A DNA stretch of 64,000 bases from Lathyrus oleraceus (Eukaryota > Streptophyta > Magnoliopsida > Fabales > Fabaceae). This document shows positions 33,934 through 46,412 of the stretch, piece by piece; position 1 is the first letter of the stretch; each line of letters starts with the position of its first letter. The notes below the pieces were generated by a model, which made no database searches, had not been told where the DNA came from, and saw only the letters and a program-made list of their open reading frames with translations. The stretch covers positions 273,056,916-273,120,915 of the forward strand of contig NC_066583.1 of the NCBI RefSeq assembly GCF_024323335.1, in the 5' to 3' direction. A program made the translations under genes and the position numbers.

Positions 33934-36900
33934 CCTCATATATCATGTCAAACCTCATCATGGAAGAAAATCAAGTCAAACAGAAAATTTCCCAAAATAG
34001 AAAGTGGACCTGTAATTTCAACTGCCAAAAATGGAAACTTCTTGATCCTCAACTTGCATCATGATACAAGCTTCAAATGAATTTTTGCCCAACATGAAAG
34101 TTGAAGATCTTGTTCTCCCATTTTCAAAAAGTCCAAGAACTCTCAAATCCCATGTGTGGTTGTCAAGATATGATCAATTCAATTTCAAATATTTGTGAAC
34201 TTCAAAGAGCCATATCTCATGAACCATAAGGCCAAATTTGGTGGGGTTTTTTCCTACAAACCACATTTCTTCTCCTCTTTCCAAAAATATAAATTTCATG
34301 AACCAAAACCTTGCCAATCAAAATGGCATTTTTGGCCTTGGCTTTATTCATTTCAAGTTTGACCCAAAGTTGACTTTTTGATTTATTGATTTTTTCTCAC
34401 TTTGGCCAATTGGGATTTGTTTCATATGGTATTTGCAACATGTTCCAAGTCCAATTTTATGCTCATGCTATTACCATACTACCATTTTGACCAAAGGTGC
34501 AAACTTGGTAAATTTTGCAAATGGAATCATAAGAACAAGGCAATGTTAGCAATCCTTGAGCAGACCAAAAACAGCAAATTGGAAGGTTTGTTCACAGCCT
34601 GTATCAAGCCCAAACCGTGCAAGCATACACCCTCCACTTTCACTTATGCAAGTTTAGCAAAATGTGCAATTGGTCATTTTGAGTTAAGCAAGATTAAGCA
34701 TTTCATTAGCCATGTTAAACAGTCATATTTAAAGTGATTTTCTGCCAGATTCCAACCCTAGAGACAGCAGCCACACGACAGAAAATCCTTGATACTCTCC
34801 CATTCTCCATTTTTGCATTTTTGCATTTTTCTGCTTAAGCATTCAAAAACCCTCGAACAACTTGGTTTGCTCCATCATCTGGACAACATTTGGAAGTTCT
34901 TTCAAGCAATAAATCTCATCTGCACAGCATCTTCCTCATCTGTTTTCTTCAAGCTCTTCCAATGGCAGATCATGATTTGTTCACTTCCAAGCATTCTTGA
35001 GCTGAAAGATCTTCATCATCCATCATTCCAAAGCCTAAAGCACATCTGTTTCGAGCTTTGAAGGCCAAGGAAGCACTGCATCATCACTGAGCTTCATTTG
35101 TGGTAAGATCTCGATTCACTTATTTTTCCAAATGATGCCATGCTTTAGATAGTTTACATCTTGCTGATTTTAATGAGCTTTACATGGTTAAAAATGGTCC
35201 AGTATTCATTAAGATATGCTGATCTGAAGTTTAGTGTTCATGTGTGTTTTTGCTCGAATCTTGGTTGTTTGTGCGTTTTGATGAAAATGGATAATGGATT
35301 TATGATGTACAATGTTTACTGAGTATATTGCCATGCTTGATTTTAGTTTCTGGGGATTTTGTCCTTGGTCGATTTTTGCATGATGATGATGATACTCTGT
35401 TAGCTGAACCTTTAAACTTGCCCAGAATTTGCATGAACTTAGGTTGGTTTATTGCTGTTTAGATGCGCATGAACATTGTTGCTTCATTGCCATGATGTTT
35501 GCCATGATGTTGGAATTTCGATTGCCATGATTTTGATGAAGATGAACCAATGCCTTGCTGTTAAACCCTAGGGTTTTAAAACCCAGAATTTTGAATGCTC
35601 ATTGGTCCGTGTACTGTTCCATTGGCCATCAGCCAATGGGAACATTTCATTTCCCCTGCCTAAACGCATCGTTTGAGTAAGTGAGGGCGCTATTTACCAA
35701 ATTGCCACGCTGACCACATGTTTGACTCATTGTTCCATGCTATGTATTCATGTTGCTACAATTTATTCACTCATCTTCTAAAATCCATTTCTCCTTCATT
35801 ATTCATCCAAAAATCCTGAAATTTTTTGCATAATGTTCACAAGAATGTCTAATATTTAATCATGATTTTTAATAATTTTTTGTGTGGCTGGATTTTAAAT
35901 AGTATGAGTTTTCTTGTCATGTATGCCCAATTGATACTTTGTGCCAAAACTTTTGTGAAATGTTCATGTTGCATCCAATGACCCTGAAATTTTTTGTGGT
36001 TAATCTACACTCATTCACCTTTGTTTTGATCTAAAGTTTGTGCATTTATCATATGTGGTGTGTGAGATATAAATTTTTGAAGTAGGGTGTGACAATTTGT
36101 GTCACATCAATGTTATGCAAGTTCATGATTTTTGTTCACATGCTTCATGACCTCCAAATGATCCAAAATTTTGCATGATTGTTCTCTCATATGTCTAGTT
36201 TGTGTGTGAATTTTCTGGGATTTAATCATGCCATTTCCTATTTGTTTGTGAATTTCCTTCCCTGCCTAGTCAATTGTTGACTTTATGTGATACATGTTGC
36301 CAAATCATTTGGGAAATCCTCATGCTTTATTGGATGATCATGAAATTTTACATGTGCATACTAGACATCTTGAGCTTTGCATTGGTGTTAATCCCATCCA
36401 TTTCTCATCTGTTTCCAATTTTTTATGATTTTTTGAAGTTGATACATGTTTTGTTGACTTCTTTGTGCACATTTGAAATTGTGTTGACTTCCTGATTTTC
36501 ATTGACTATCTTCCCATGATCTAATTGAGCTAAAATTTCATATGCATGCTATGTTATGGATTGTGATTGAGTGTGAATTATTTCATAATTTTTGGGATTG
36601 ATTATGCTTGCTTTTGAGCTTGGTCTTGCTGTTGACCTTTTGTGTGCTTCCTCTTGCCATGCTTTGACTTCTTTGGTCCATAAAATGACATTGATGCATG
36701 ATTTGATTGTGAATCCAATTGAGGTAGCTTCTTAAATGTTTGAACATGAATTGGGTTGACTTTTCTTTGCTGTTTTGACCTTTTCTTTCATCTTTGACCC
36801 TAGGCTAGTCCTAGTGGTCTTTTGAGCTTACAATTGAGTTAATGTTTCAGGTTAAGCACCAATGCCTCAAAGATCATTCAAATTTGATTGAGTTGGATTA

Positions 36901-37729
36901 TATATATCATGTGCTAACCCTTGTTTTGTAGGTGTGACTCATATAGTTGAGTCTTGTGCTTTGCACATTGGTCCCTCTGTGGTTGACTGTTGTTTATCCA
37001 TTCCTTTTGTTTTAAACTGTTGAACTGATTTGTTTGATCTTTTTCAGGTACTTTAGTTGCTTAAGTTCTTTGAACTTGCTTTGCTTTGCTATTTAGCAAT
37101 TGCTTTTGAGGTATAATTACTTCTTCTTCATGTAGTCTGGAGACCCGGTCTGTTATTTGACCGGGCAAACTGTCTGAAGTCCTCCTTAAGAGGCAATGCT
37201 TGTGTGTGTTTAAAATTGTCCCAAGCAGGAAAAGTCCTTCAAGTAAGGCAATTGGTAGATCAAAGGGATAAGCAACCTATCCCCTACTATTCAGTGAGTC
37301 CTCTCCTTGCTCCCATTACATGGTTGAAGCATTGAGATAAATACCCAAGATCTATAGAGTCAATAATGTGGAAAGAGCTCCATCTTTCTGAGCTCCCACA
37401 CTTTCTTTGATGCTCTCCCTGATCAGGGATAGAAGCAATGAGGCACACCCCTCATTCTCCTTTTCATCTGCTTCACCTTAGCCTCTCAATGGCAAGGTTA
37501 AGAGCGACATTTACCTATTACAGTGGACTTTCATAGTCAAACCCTCTTGTGTGAGCCCCCCTTTGTTTGGCTATAGAGTGTGCTGTTTGATATTGATTGA
37601 TTGATTGATTGCTTCATATACACATGTTTGCTTTCATGCTTTGTGCACTCATCATCATTAATTGCTCATCAATGCATAATCATCTCATTTGTCTTTGTGA
37701 CATTATCATTGTTGTTTACCCATTGAGGA

Positions 37730-38450
37730 CAATTGTAAGACCATCCATTGGCCATTGCTCCTATGATATGGAAGTGAGTATAAGACCATCACCTTGGCCA
37801 CTCATCTTATCTTTGCTTAATGCATTTGATTGTATGTGAGGTTGCAATTGTAAGTCCCTGTAAGTTGGCATTTGCTGTCCTATGATCACATGTTGCTTTG
37901 TTTGTTTGTATGTGAGGATACAACTGTAAGTCCCTGTAAGTTGGCATTTGTATTCCTAGGACCATACTGTGGAAGTTAGAGTAAGCCCAGATAGATTGGC
38001 ATCTGACCTCCATGTTTTGTTTTTCTTTGTTGATGTGAGGTTGCAATTGTAAGTCCCTGTAAGTTGGCATTTGCTTTCCTATGATCATGTGTTGCTTTTG
38101 TTCTTGTATGTGAGGATCCATTGTAAGTCCCTGTAATGTGGCATTGGTTTTCCTATGAGCATATTTGGAGTTAACCTAAGACCAGATAGATTGGCAGTTG
38201 ACTTTCCATATTTCATTCTTGTTTTCTTTTGAGGAGATTGGTGTAAGACCATTGAGTGGCCTCTGATATCCATTTCTGTTTTAGGAGACTGGTGTAAATC
38301 CATCTATTGGTATCCGGTATCCACCTTTTATTTCTTTGTTTGAGGAGATTAGTGTAAGACCATTGAGTGGCATCTGATATCCAGTTTTATTTTAGGAGAT
38401 TGGTATAAGCCCAGTGATTGGCATCCGATATCCGCTTTTGTTGACTTTCT
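37730..38450. repeat. degenerate tandem repeats in the Ogre LTR (copy also at 51504-52224)
   Basis: Units of about 80-90 bases share GTAAGTCCCTGTAAGTTGGC (first half) or GGAGATTGGTGTAAGACCAT (second half), with a common plan: TGTAAG..., then TTGGCAT(C/T)TG, then a TTT-rich filler. The two halves look like diverged forms of one repeat. Confidence 0.8.
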
Positions 38451-39451
38451 TGTTTGTTTGTTATTATCCCTTGCTATTCCAAAGGACACACTTGAATCAT
38501 CTTCTATATGATTTCAAGAAGTGAACCTTCTAAGAAGTTTTACAATCCATCTTCATCCATTCATCCTCATTATGTCCTAAACCTTTTTACACTTGGATTT
38601 CAAACTTGACATAGATATTGTGCAAACATCTTCATGTTTTCAAACTAAAAACCTGGACCCCAAGTCCTTGACTTTTTTCAAACTCCATTTCATAATACTT
38701 CTTTCAAATCAATCTTAATCATACTTTGACTTCATTTTCATAATCACAATCAATTAACTTCACTCATTCACTTGTTTTGGCTTTGTCCATTGTTAATCTT
38801 TTCATGCATTAGCCATAGGTTTCAATTATCATTGTGGTTGATGTAAATCTTGCCTATCCTTAGTGAGTCGACAGTAAGACTTCCGTACTGAAAACAGGGC
38901 TAACCCCTCTAGTACGTCGAAGCTATTCTCGCATGGTGGATGTTGTTTTTGGTCGAGTGTTCTCCCATTGATAATGAAAAGCCTCAGTGCTTGTGTTTAA
39001 AACTGAATCCACCAACTTTTGGAAATCTTTTAGCCGAACTACAGCGTTTTGATCCTTACCTTTGATGGAAGGTACGTAGGCAGCGGGTTCATCCGTTCAA
39101 ACCCAATAATAAAAATTGTACATTCTTTTCTCATCATCCCAATCATGTTTGCACAATGTTTATGTCATAACAAATAACAATTTTTACAACAAGTGTGAAA
39201 AGGGCTTCCTAGGAGTACCTAGGACGTAGTGGGTGCCTAACACCTTCCCATTGCGTAATTTACCCCTTACCCAGACTCTCTGATCTTTTTATTAGTTTTC
39301 TACGTGTGAAACTTCTTAGGCTTTTGTTCGCTTTTTAGCCAATCCTTTGGATAAATAAAAGTGCGGTGGCGACTCGAAAATTTCATTGTATCTCTTGCTT
39401 ATGATTTAATCGATAGATCATATAGCGACGAATACACCGCTACAGAAAAAG

Positions 39452-39501
39452 TGGCGACTCTGCTGGGGAATGCTACAGAAAAGTGGCGACTCTGCTGGGG
39501 A
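39452..39501 (+). other. duplicated Ogre primer-binding site
   Basis: TGGCGACTCTGCTGGGGA occurs at 39452-39469 and again at 39484-39501. The ~33-bp duplicated unit also includes GCTACA, the last six bases of the LTR, and GAAAA(A)G. The first copy starts seven bases after the LTR end. Confidence 0.9.
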
Positions 39502-40899
39502 TCACAAACTCCAGAATCCTTGGTGGTATTGCCTACTTTTCACCCTTGTTGTGCTATATTATTATCTGTTATATGACATATTTTTGTACAATTTGGGATC
39601 ACTGTATTGATTGTAATGTGTGAATTGCTTGATATACAATTGCTGTTTGCTTTGGTGATCTGTGAGATGAGTTCTATACCCGAACTCGAGTGCTCTCTAG
39701 GATAGGAGAATGGCATAGTCTTGTTGACTGGTGTGGAGTATTCCTTAGCCAGTTGACTTGCGAGTCCATTCACTTGGTGGAGGTCATGTTGAATTAATAA
39801 TGTCACACAAGTTATTTGTGGTTAGGCATTATTCTTTCAATCATGTTCCGCAGAAGCCAAGGACCTTAGTTTACCAAACCCATCTTGGCCTATTTTTAGG
39901 ACCGTAGTGCGGAGGTCGTTCAGATGTCAGTTCTGATACGATTGTTACGCGATACTACACTCATAAGAGTTTCTCTTGAGAATATTCTTGGAATACGAGT
40001 ATTCGTTCCTCCGATAATATTCGAAAGATGGAACGATGATTATGGGAACCTCTGATAGAACATGTCTGGCAGGTTTAAACCCTAGTACACTCCCTTTGGG
40101 TGGTTCTTAACCGAGACTCCATGCTCGTGACTCTCAACAAACCCGTGATTCGTGGTTGAGTCGTTCAAACATTGTTAATATCAATGGATCCCGGATCAGG
40201 TGTAAAACCTAAATCCATCAAAGCGGCTGGTTGATATTAGGAATGTCTGAACCGGTTCATGTACCGTTAATATCAATGGAACTTGGGTGTCGATAAGGTG
40301 AAAACCTAAATCCACCAAAATGGATGATTGATATTAGGGATACAATGAGCTTTCCCACGACCTTTGTTTGGTGTGCTTTGCTTGATCCTTGAGTGTGTTT
40401 GTTGCATTCATGCATTCATGCATTCATCTGCATCCATATCATCAGAAAAAAGAAAATTTTCAAGGAACTCAAAGGAGTTTATTTGTAAAAATTTTCAAAC
40501 ATGGAAAAACCGGGAAATTTTTTTTCACCTGATATGTCTGATGAGATATTCTCATGTAAGATCAAAATGCTTAAATATTTCAAAGTTTGCAAATAAAACC
40601 CTCGGGTTCCTTTGATATAAAAAACAAGCATATGCATAAACACTTCATGCATCATTTGCATAAACAGGTGCTTTGTTCCGGTCTCCCGTCCTGTGGCCTG
40701 ACCCTGCGATCTTCATTTATTTTGAAGACGCACCTTGCCGGTATTATACCAAAGCCGTCTCTTCCAGATTGATGGATTATCTTGAGCAAAAGAGCTGTGA
40801 ACTCAGAGAGATATTTTCCAGACCAAGTGCTTTTAATGGATTTATTCCTGTTGATGGATTTATTCCTGTTGATGGATTTATTCCTGGTTAACCGATCCC
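39502..40899 (+). other. Ogre leader, gag absent
   Basis: Untranslated leader-like DNA after the primer site. No gag domain is visible in any frame. At 40836-40889 an 18-bp phrase, GATGGATTTATTCCTGTT, is repeated three times in tandem. 40680-40800 has short codable stretches but nothing I recognise. Confidence 0.6.
40175..40337 (+). repeat. two successive hairpin-forming repeats in the Ogre leader
   Basis: TAATATCAA (40176) pairs with TTGATATTA (40231), and TAATATCAAT (40268) with ATTGATATTA (40327). The two ~70-base blocks also share AAAACCTAAATCCA. An RNA from the element could fold as twin stem-loops. Confidence 0.7.
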
Positions 40900-41111
40900 G
40901 GGCTGGCATTGGCTATGGTTCTGGGGCATTTAATGAGCAAGGTTTGTTCACAAGTGGAGGATTCATTCACGCCGATCAACCTGAAGAGGAAGCTGCTGCT
41001 ATCATTGAAGAAGAAGACGCAGAAGACTTGAACAATTTTGTTATACCTGGTGGTGTCTGCCACAATTGGGTCGCTGTGGATGTTCCTACGGTCATTCATA
41101 AGTCAGCGTGA
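40900..41111 (+). pseudogene. Ogre pol scrap: protease-RT linker
   Basis: One frame reads LFTSGGFIHADQPEEEAA, then DLNNFVIPGGVCHNWVAVDV and TVIHKSA before a stop. This acidic-then-conserved stretch is characteristic of the polyprotein region between protease and reverse transcriptase in Ogre elements, near the place where Ogre has its intron. It has no catalytic residue and cannot act alone. Untranslated spacer follows (41112-41340), possibly what remains of the intron. Confidence 0.65.
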
Positions 41112-41349
41112 TTTGTTAACTTTATTTAAAACCCTTCTCCCATGCCAAAAGGAGAAGTGATGACATTGTTGGCAGCATTTAATACAATGATGTTTTCATT
41201 CAATTAATGCATTGTCAAACATTTGTTTTTCCTTTGTTTTCACTTTTTGCTTTTGCATGAAATCAGTGATCACAAAAAACCATGAAAAACAAAAACAGCT
41301 TTTTCATCTGCATAAGTGATTTGCTTGTTTTAAATTCAAAAGCTTTTCA

Positions 41350-41560
41350 TTATCCAGAATCATTATGCAGGGATTTCTAAACCCATTGAACATAATGATC
41401 CAACGCCATCTCCCAATCTTGAAGTCCTTGTATCTGAGGCAGAGGAAGATGATGTTGAAGGGGATTCCTGACGAGATTACCCGCCTTCTTGAGCACCAAA
41501 GGAGCTCATTCAGCTGTATCATGAGAATCAGCAAAACAGTCAAACTGGGGCATTGCAAAC
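41350..41560 (+). pseudogene. Ogre pol scrap: segment before RT
   Basis: Across two frames it gives EHNDPTPSPNLEVLVSEAEE and then GIPDEITRLLEHQRSSF, a run that in complete Ogre polyproteins lies just upstream of RT. It breaks off into a purine-rich stretch (41560-41720: long A runs with AAAAGAAAAAAG), which marks the internal deletion that removed RT, RNase H and most of integrase. Confidence 0.65.
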
Positions 41561-41735
41561 GCAATCAAAAGCAAAAAAAAAAAAAAAGAAAAAAAAAACA
41601 AAACAAACAAAAAAAAATCAAAAGAAAAAAGAGAGGAGGGTGAAAAAAAATAAATAAGAAAAATCAAAAATCAGGAAAAAAAAATTTTCAAAATTTTTCC
41701 AAAGGAAAAAGAAAAGTATACCCTCAAGTCCCTAG

Positions 41736-42074
41736 TTGACTGATGCTGAATGGATTCAGAGTCGTTATGACCAGTTTAATTTGATCGAAGAGAAGCGATT
41801 AACTGCCATGTGTCATGGTCAGTTATATCAACAGAGAATGAAGAAAGCATTCGACAAGAAGGTCAAGCCTCGCGTGTTCCGAGAAGGTGACCTTGTGCTC
41901 AAGAAAGTTTTGTCTTTCGCGCCCGATTCCAGGGGCAAGTGGACTCCAAACTACGAGGGTCCATATGTTGTTAAGAGAGCCTTTTCAGGCGGAGCTTTGA
42001 TGCTTACAACAATGGATGGGGAGGATTTCACTCGTCCTGTGAATTCAGATGCAGTTAAGAGATACTTTGCCTAA
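41736..42074 (+). pseudogene. Ogre integrase C-terminal domain
   Basis: A continuous frame starts at WIQSRYDQFNLIEEKRLTAM and reads HGQLYQQRMKKAFDKKVKPR, REGDLVLKKVLSF, RGKWTPNYEGPYVVKRAFSG and DAVKRYFA before the stop. This is the conserved GPY/F-type end of Ty3/gypsy integrase (here GPYVVKRAFSGG), about 112 residues of a domain that follows the catalytic core. The zinc finger and the D,D-35-E core are absent. It is well preserved in sequence, so the deletion that created this derivative is probably not old. Confidence 0.85.
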
Positions 42075-45000
42075 AAAAAAAGTATATGCAAATGAAAAAA
42101 CAAAAAAAACAGAATAGCTCGCTAAGTTGAAAACCCGAAAGGGCGGCTTAGGCAAAAATGAGCGTCTCGGTGGAAAACCCGCAAGGGTAATTCAGGCAAA
42201 AATTAGAGACTTGAAAAAAAAAGAATATATTTGCATCCCGCTAGATTGAGTACCTCACTCTGGGGCAATCTAGGCAAAAATTAGGGATTTGGCAAGTAAC
42301 TGCATCCTGACAAGACTTTCTGGTTCATCAGTCGTCTTTTCGTCAGAAGATTCTCGATTCGTCGTCAACTGAAGCTTCGGATACATCGAGATTCAAATTG
42401 GTAGAGAAAGGATCATTATGTTCAATGTAGCCCTCTTCCAATATATATCACTGATTTCAAATTTGTACAGATCTATGGAGTCTTGCCATTTGCAGGCTAC
42501 CATTCTATCAAATCAATTTGAGCTTTTTATCCAATTATTTGCACTCTTATTTGTTTCAATTCAACAAATGTTTTGCATGTTTTAAATTGATAAAATGTCA
42601 TTGTTTTAAACAAATCAAATTTTTCAAATTTTTGTTTTAAACAAAGTGAACATTCACAAGATTGAAAGAATACTCAAGAATATCTCAGTGCTCTCCCGAG
42701 GGTGGCATGATTTCCAACAGGTAAGACATTTGTTCATATTCCTGGTTTGGTGGTATCTTCTTTCTTCAGATCTTTGTTGAGGTTGTTCCTTCGAGCAGAG
42801 TTGTTGTTGGGGTTGTTCCCCGGTATAGTCACAGCAGAGTGTTGTTGAGGACTTCGTTTTCTCCAGCAGCAGTCTTCCCTAGCATGGGTACTTCCTTGTG
42901 AAGTTTCGGCGGTTGATGGTTTATCACCTTGGTGCCCCGTCACTTTCTCCAGTGGGTCGTATGCCCCAGACTTTATTTGTCTCCTCAGCAGTCATGAATA
43001 TAGCTGTTGATTGATACTCTCCTCGGAGTCGCGAGTATAACCGTTGTTGATATTCCCCTCTGAGTCGCGAGTAGAGCTGTTATTAATATCCTCACCAGAG
43101 TTGCAAGTGGATTTGTTACCGCTTTTCCCCATGCAGTGTGCCAGCAGGAATTGTCTGTTTCCTCAGCACGGTCGCTTTCTTTTTGAAGACTCGGTAAGTC
43201 AGTGGTTTGATACCCGGTACTTTACCTTTTCCCCGGCGAAGTCGTCTGTGGAATTGTTGCTATCTCTCCATCAGAGTGCTTATTTCTCTTCAGCAGAGCT
43301 GGATTTATTTTCCTACTCAGTGGTTGATTTGGGTTGACATCCCAGTATATTGCAACCATCTTTTCCTCAGCTTAGTCTGCAGGATGTTTGTTGTGGCAGT
43401 TTTTGCCTGTTGAATACTCCTTCAACCCCCGATATGGTCGGATGATGGCTTCAGCCTCCAGTGAACGGATTTGATTTCCTGACTGTTTGTGATCCCCAGT
43501 AGAGTGGCTTATATTGCAGAATCTACTTGTTGTGATCAGTTTGCTTTGTATATTCTCCCCAAGTGGAGTGGTTTGTTGCAGAATCTGCTTGTTTGATCTG
43601 TCCTCCCTCAGTGGTTTGTTCCCAAGAGAGTAGCCGACAGTTTTCCCCAATAGAGTTGCTTATGCAGTTAGATTCTATTTGGATGATATCATTCTCCCTC
43701 AGTGGGTTGTTCCCCAGCGGAGTTATATGGAGTTTGCTTCTACAGCAGTTCTTGCTCGTGCTTATGCACCCCCTTTGTTTCTCAGTTGACACTGGGATCC
43801 CCTGCAGATATACTTTGGGACTTCTCTTGTTCCCTTACAGATTCGTCTTGGTGGCTGTTTCTGCCCGTTGTGACTTTCTGTACCCTGATTGGGTTGTTTC
43901 CCGATATCTCTGATTCTCTGCTTCTTCAGCAGTACCTGCAGATCTTTGCTCTTCAGCATGTAGATCTCCGCAGATTGGCTCTCCAGTTGGTTTTTCCCCT
44001 GGAAGTATAATACCGGACGTTTTGTTCCTGAACCTGTTTGTGTTAGAACTGTCTGTTTTGTCAGCATTCATTAAACATGAATTACGCATATTCATGCATA
44101 TTCATAAACATTCAGATATTCATGTCGCATTTCTTGCCATATATCTTTTGTTTGTCGTGTCTCCTGCTATGGTGATATAGATCTCTTTACAGATCTCCCC
44201 AAGCAGATGTCGGGTGTTATAAATCTCTCCATATAGAGTCAAGCCCATAAGCAGAAAATGTGTCTGTCCTTCCTTCTGCAGTTCCCCACTGAGATATATC
44301 CTCGTGGATGATGGTTTCTTCCGTTTCCTCCCAACACATATATTGGGATGGATTTTCCTATTTGAGTTACATCCTCATTAGGACGTGTCTTGATTCAGTC
44401 CATCTTTTCGGATCATTCCCGAATTGGCTATTTGTCAAATGTCTTGTGTTTCCCAGCGGGTTGTTCCCCAGCGGAATGTTTTTGGGCCTCTACCCTCATA
44501 ACCGGTAGTTATAAGTCCTATCTTTTCCTGGCTTTCTTGACAGAATTTGTGGTTATACACTTTTATTCTCCAGCCAGAGTTTTGGTCTTCTACCTACTAC
44601 CCGGTAGTTGTAAATCCTATTTTCCTGCTCTTCAGCAGTTTGTGGTTTGTTATCAACCCAATTTTGGTTTCCCGTGCGGATTTGTGATTTATTCTATCCC
44701 CACGCGGATTTGTTGGTCTTCTACCCCGTATTCGGTAGATGTAAACCCTAATTTTGTGGTTATCTTCATCTAGTTCTTTGATGTTGATTTTCCTTTGCTT
44801 GGATAAGTTGCTCAGATCAGCACTTATATCCCTAGCAAGTCTTTTGTGGATAATTGCCGTATGCTGGCAATTTTATCCCCAGTGGGTCCTTTCACCGTTT
44901 GCTAGTGATTTGTTCCCCGGATCATTGGTTGTACCCCAATGCATCCCCAGCTAGTCCCTGTGGATAATTGCCGGATGTTTGCAATTCATCCTCAGCAGAT

Positions 45001-45095
45001 CGCCTTTCATTCACCCTTTTGTTGGTAATGTCTGTTGCTCCTTTTGATTGGTCATCATTATATACCTATTCTGGTATCCCGATGCCTTTCTTTTC
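42075..45095 (+). other. Ogre 3' untranslated tail with CCCCAG-type degenerate repeats
   Basis: 42120-42300 holds three degenerate repeats built on AAAACCCGAAAGGGCG / CTTAGGCAAAAATGAG. 42410-42540 is homologous to 1-130. 42750-45090 is T/C-rich with dozens of loose CCCCAGCAGAGT / TTCCCCAGTGGAGT / TTGTTCCCC words. Many chance reading frames result. No protein domain seen. Confidence 0.6.
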
Positions 45096-45289
45096 GGATT
45101 TTATCCTATAAACCACCCAGTAACCGGTTCAGGATAATCTTCCATGCGAGTATATTATTCGCGGTCTGCCGGTAATGAATAATATGTCTCATGCGCTCTT
45201 TAGTTGGAATCCTTTGTTGATTTTCCCCAGCTGAGCAAGATTCGTATTCTCTGTAGAATCGAATATCCATCCTTTAACCAGTTTGCGTT

Positions 45290-46412
45290 TTGGATGATGA
45301 GTGTTTTGGAACACACACCAATTCACGCTTTTTTGTCCATCCCTTTAACAAGTCTGCTGTTCTAGCTTTCTTCAGGGTGATGAGTGTTTTGGAACACACA
45401 CCAATTCACGTTTTTTGTCCATCCTTTAAACAAGTCTGCTGTTCTAGCTTTCTTTCGGATGATGAGTGTCTTGGAACACACACCAATTCACGTTTTTTGT
45501 CCATCCTTTAAACAAGTCTGCTGTTCTAGCTTTCTTTCGGATGATGAGTGTCTTGGAACACACACCAATTCACGCTTTTTTGTCCATCCTTTAAACAAGT
45601 CTGCTGTTCTAGCTTTCTTCAGGGTGATGAGTGTTTTGGAACACACACCAATTCACGTTTTTTTTGTCCATCCTTTAAACAAGTCTGCTGTTCTAGCTTT
45701 CTTCAGGGTGATGAGTGTTTTGGAACACACACCAATTCACGTTTTTTTTTTGTCCATCCTTTAAACAAGTCTGCTGTTCTAGCTTTCTTCAGGGTGATGA
45801 GTGTTTTGGAACACACACCAATTCACGTTTTTTTTGTCCATCCTTTAAACAAGTCTGCTGTTCTAGCTTTCTTCAGGGTGATGAGTGTTTTGGAACACAC
45901 ACCAATTCACGCTTTTTTGTCCATCCTTTAAACAAGTCTGCTGTTCTAGCTTTCTTCAGGGTGATGAGTGTTTTGGAACACACACCAATTCACGTTTTTT
46001 GTCCATCCTTTAAACAAGTCTGCTGTTCTAGCTTTCTTTCGGATGATGAGTGTCTTGGAACACACACCAATTCACGCTTTTTTGTCCATCCTTAAACAAG
46101 TCTGCTGTTCTAGCTTTCTTCAGGGTGATGAGTGTTTTGGAACACACACCAATTCACGCTTTTTTGTCCATCCTTTAAACAAGTCTGCTGTTCTAGCTTT
46201 CTTCAGGGTGATGAGTGTTTTGGAACACACACCAATTCACGTTTTTTTTTGTCCATCCTTAAACAAGTCTGCTATTCTAGCTTTCTTCAGGGTGATGAGT
46301 GTTTTGGAACACACACCAATTCACGCTTTTTGTCCATCCTTTAAACAAGTCTGCTGTTCTAGCTTTCTTCAGGGTGATGAGTGTCTTGGAACACAAACCA
46401 ATTCACGATTTC
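45290..46412. repeat. 84-bp tandem array, 13 full units plus a partial
   Basis: Each unit runs GATGAGTGTTTTGGAACACA, CACCAATTCACG, a T-run of 5-10, GTCCATCCTTTAAACAAG and TCTGCTGTTCTAGCTTTCTT. Unit length varies (about 82-86 bp) mostly through the T-run. Two subtypes alternate: GTCTTGG after TTTCGG, and GTTTTGG after TTCAGG. A further partial unit is at 46617-46655. Sequence before (45096-45310) and after (46410-46650) the array is itself duplicated, including CCCAGTAACCGGTTCAGGAT and GTCTGCCGGTAATGAATAAT. Confidence 0.97.

Larger units (their letters stand above)
33415..39444 (+). mobile_element. nested Ogre 5' LTR (6030 bp)
   Basis: It begins TGTGAGACCCCAATTTTGG and ends AATACACCGCTACA. 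It contains a TATA box at 33926-33933, tandem repeats at 37730-38450 and, 70 bases before the end, a primer-site-like GTGGCGACTC. Open frames such as 34402-34737 recur identically in the other LTR and show no domain, so they are not annotated as genes. Confidence 0.95.

Noticed and set aside
34402..35061. Open frames of 111 and 90 codons, repeated at 48176-48835
   Set aside because: They lie in the Ogre LTR pair and match because the LTRs match. No domain; not evidence for a gene.
37807..38303. Minus-strand frames with repeated MPTYRDLQL-like peptides (also 51581-52077)
   Set aside because: They translate the LTR tandem repeats antisense. Repetition comes from DNA, not protein.
43044..44954. 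Many overlapping frames of 60-127 codons on both strands
   Set aside because: The T/C-rich CCCCAG-type degenerate repeat DNA has few stops. No frame shows a recognisable motif.
45290..46412. Regular repeats that might suggest a CRISPR array or a repeat protein gene (open frames of 126-174 codons)
   Set aside because: Units are near-identical throughout with no unique spacers, the setting is a plant retrotransposon tail, and the frames are open only because the repeat unit lacks stops. No start context or domain.
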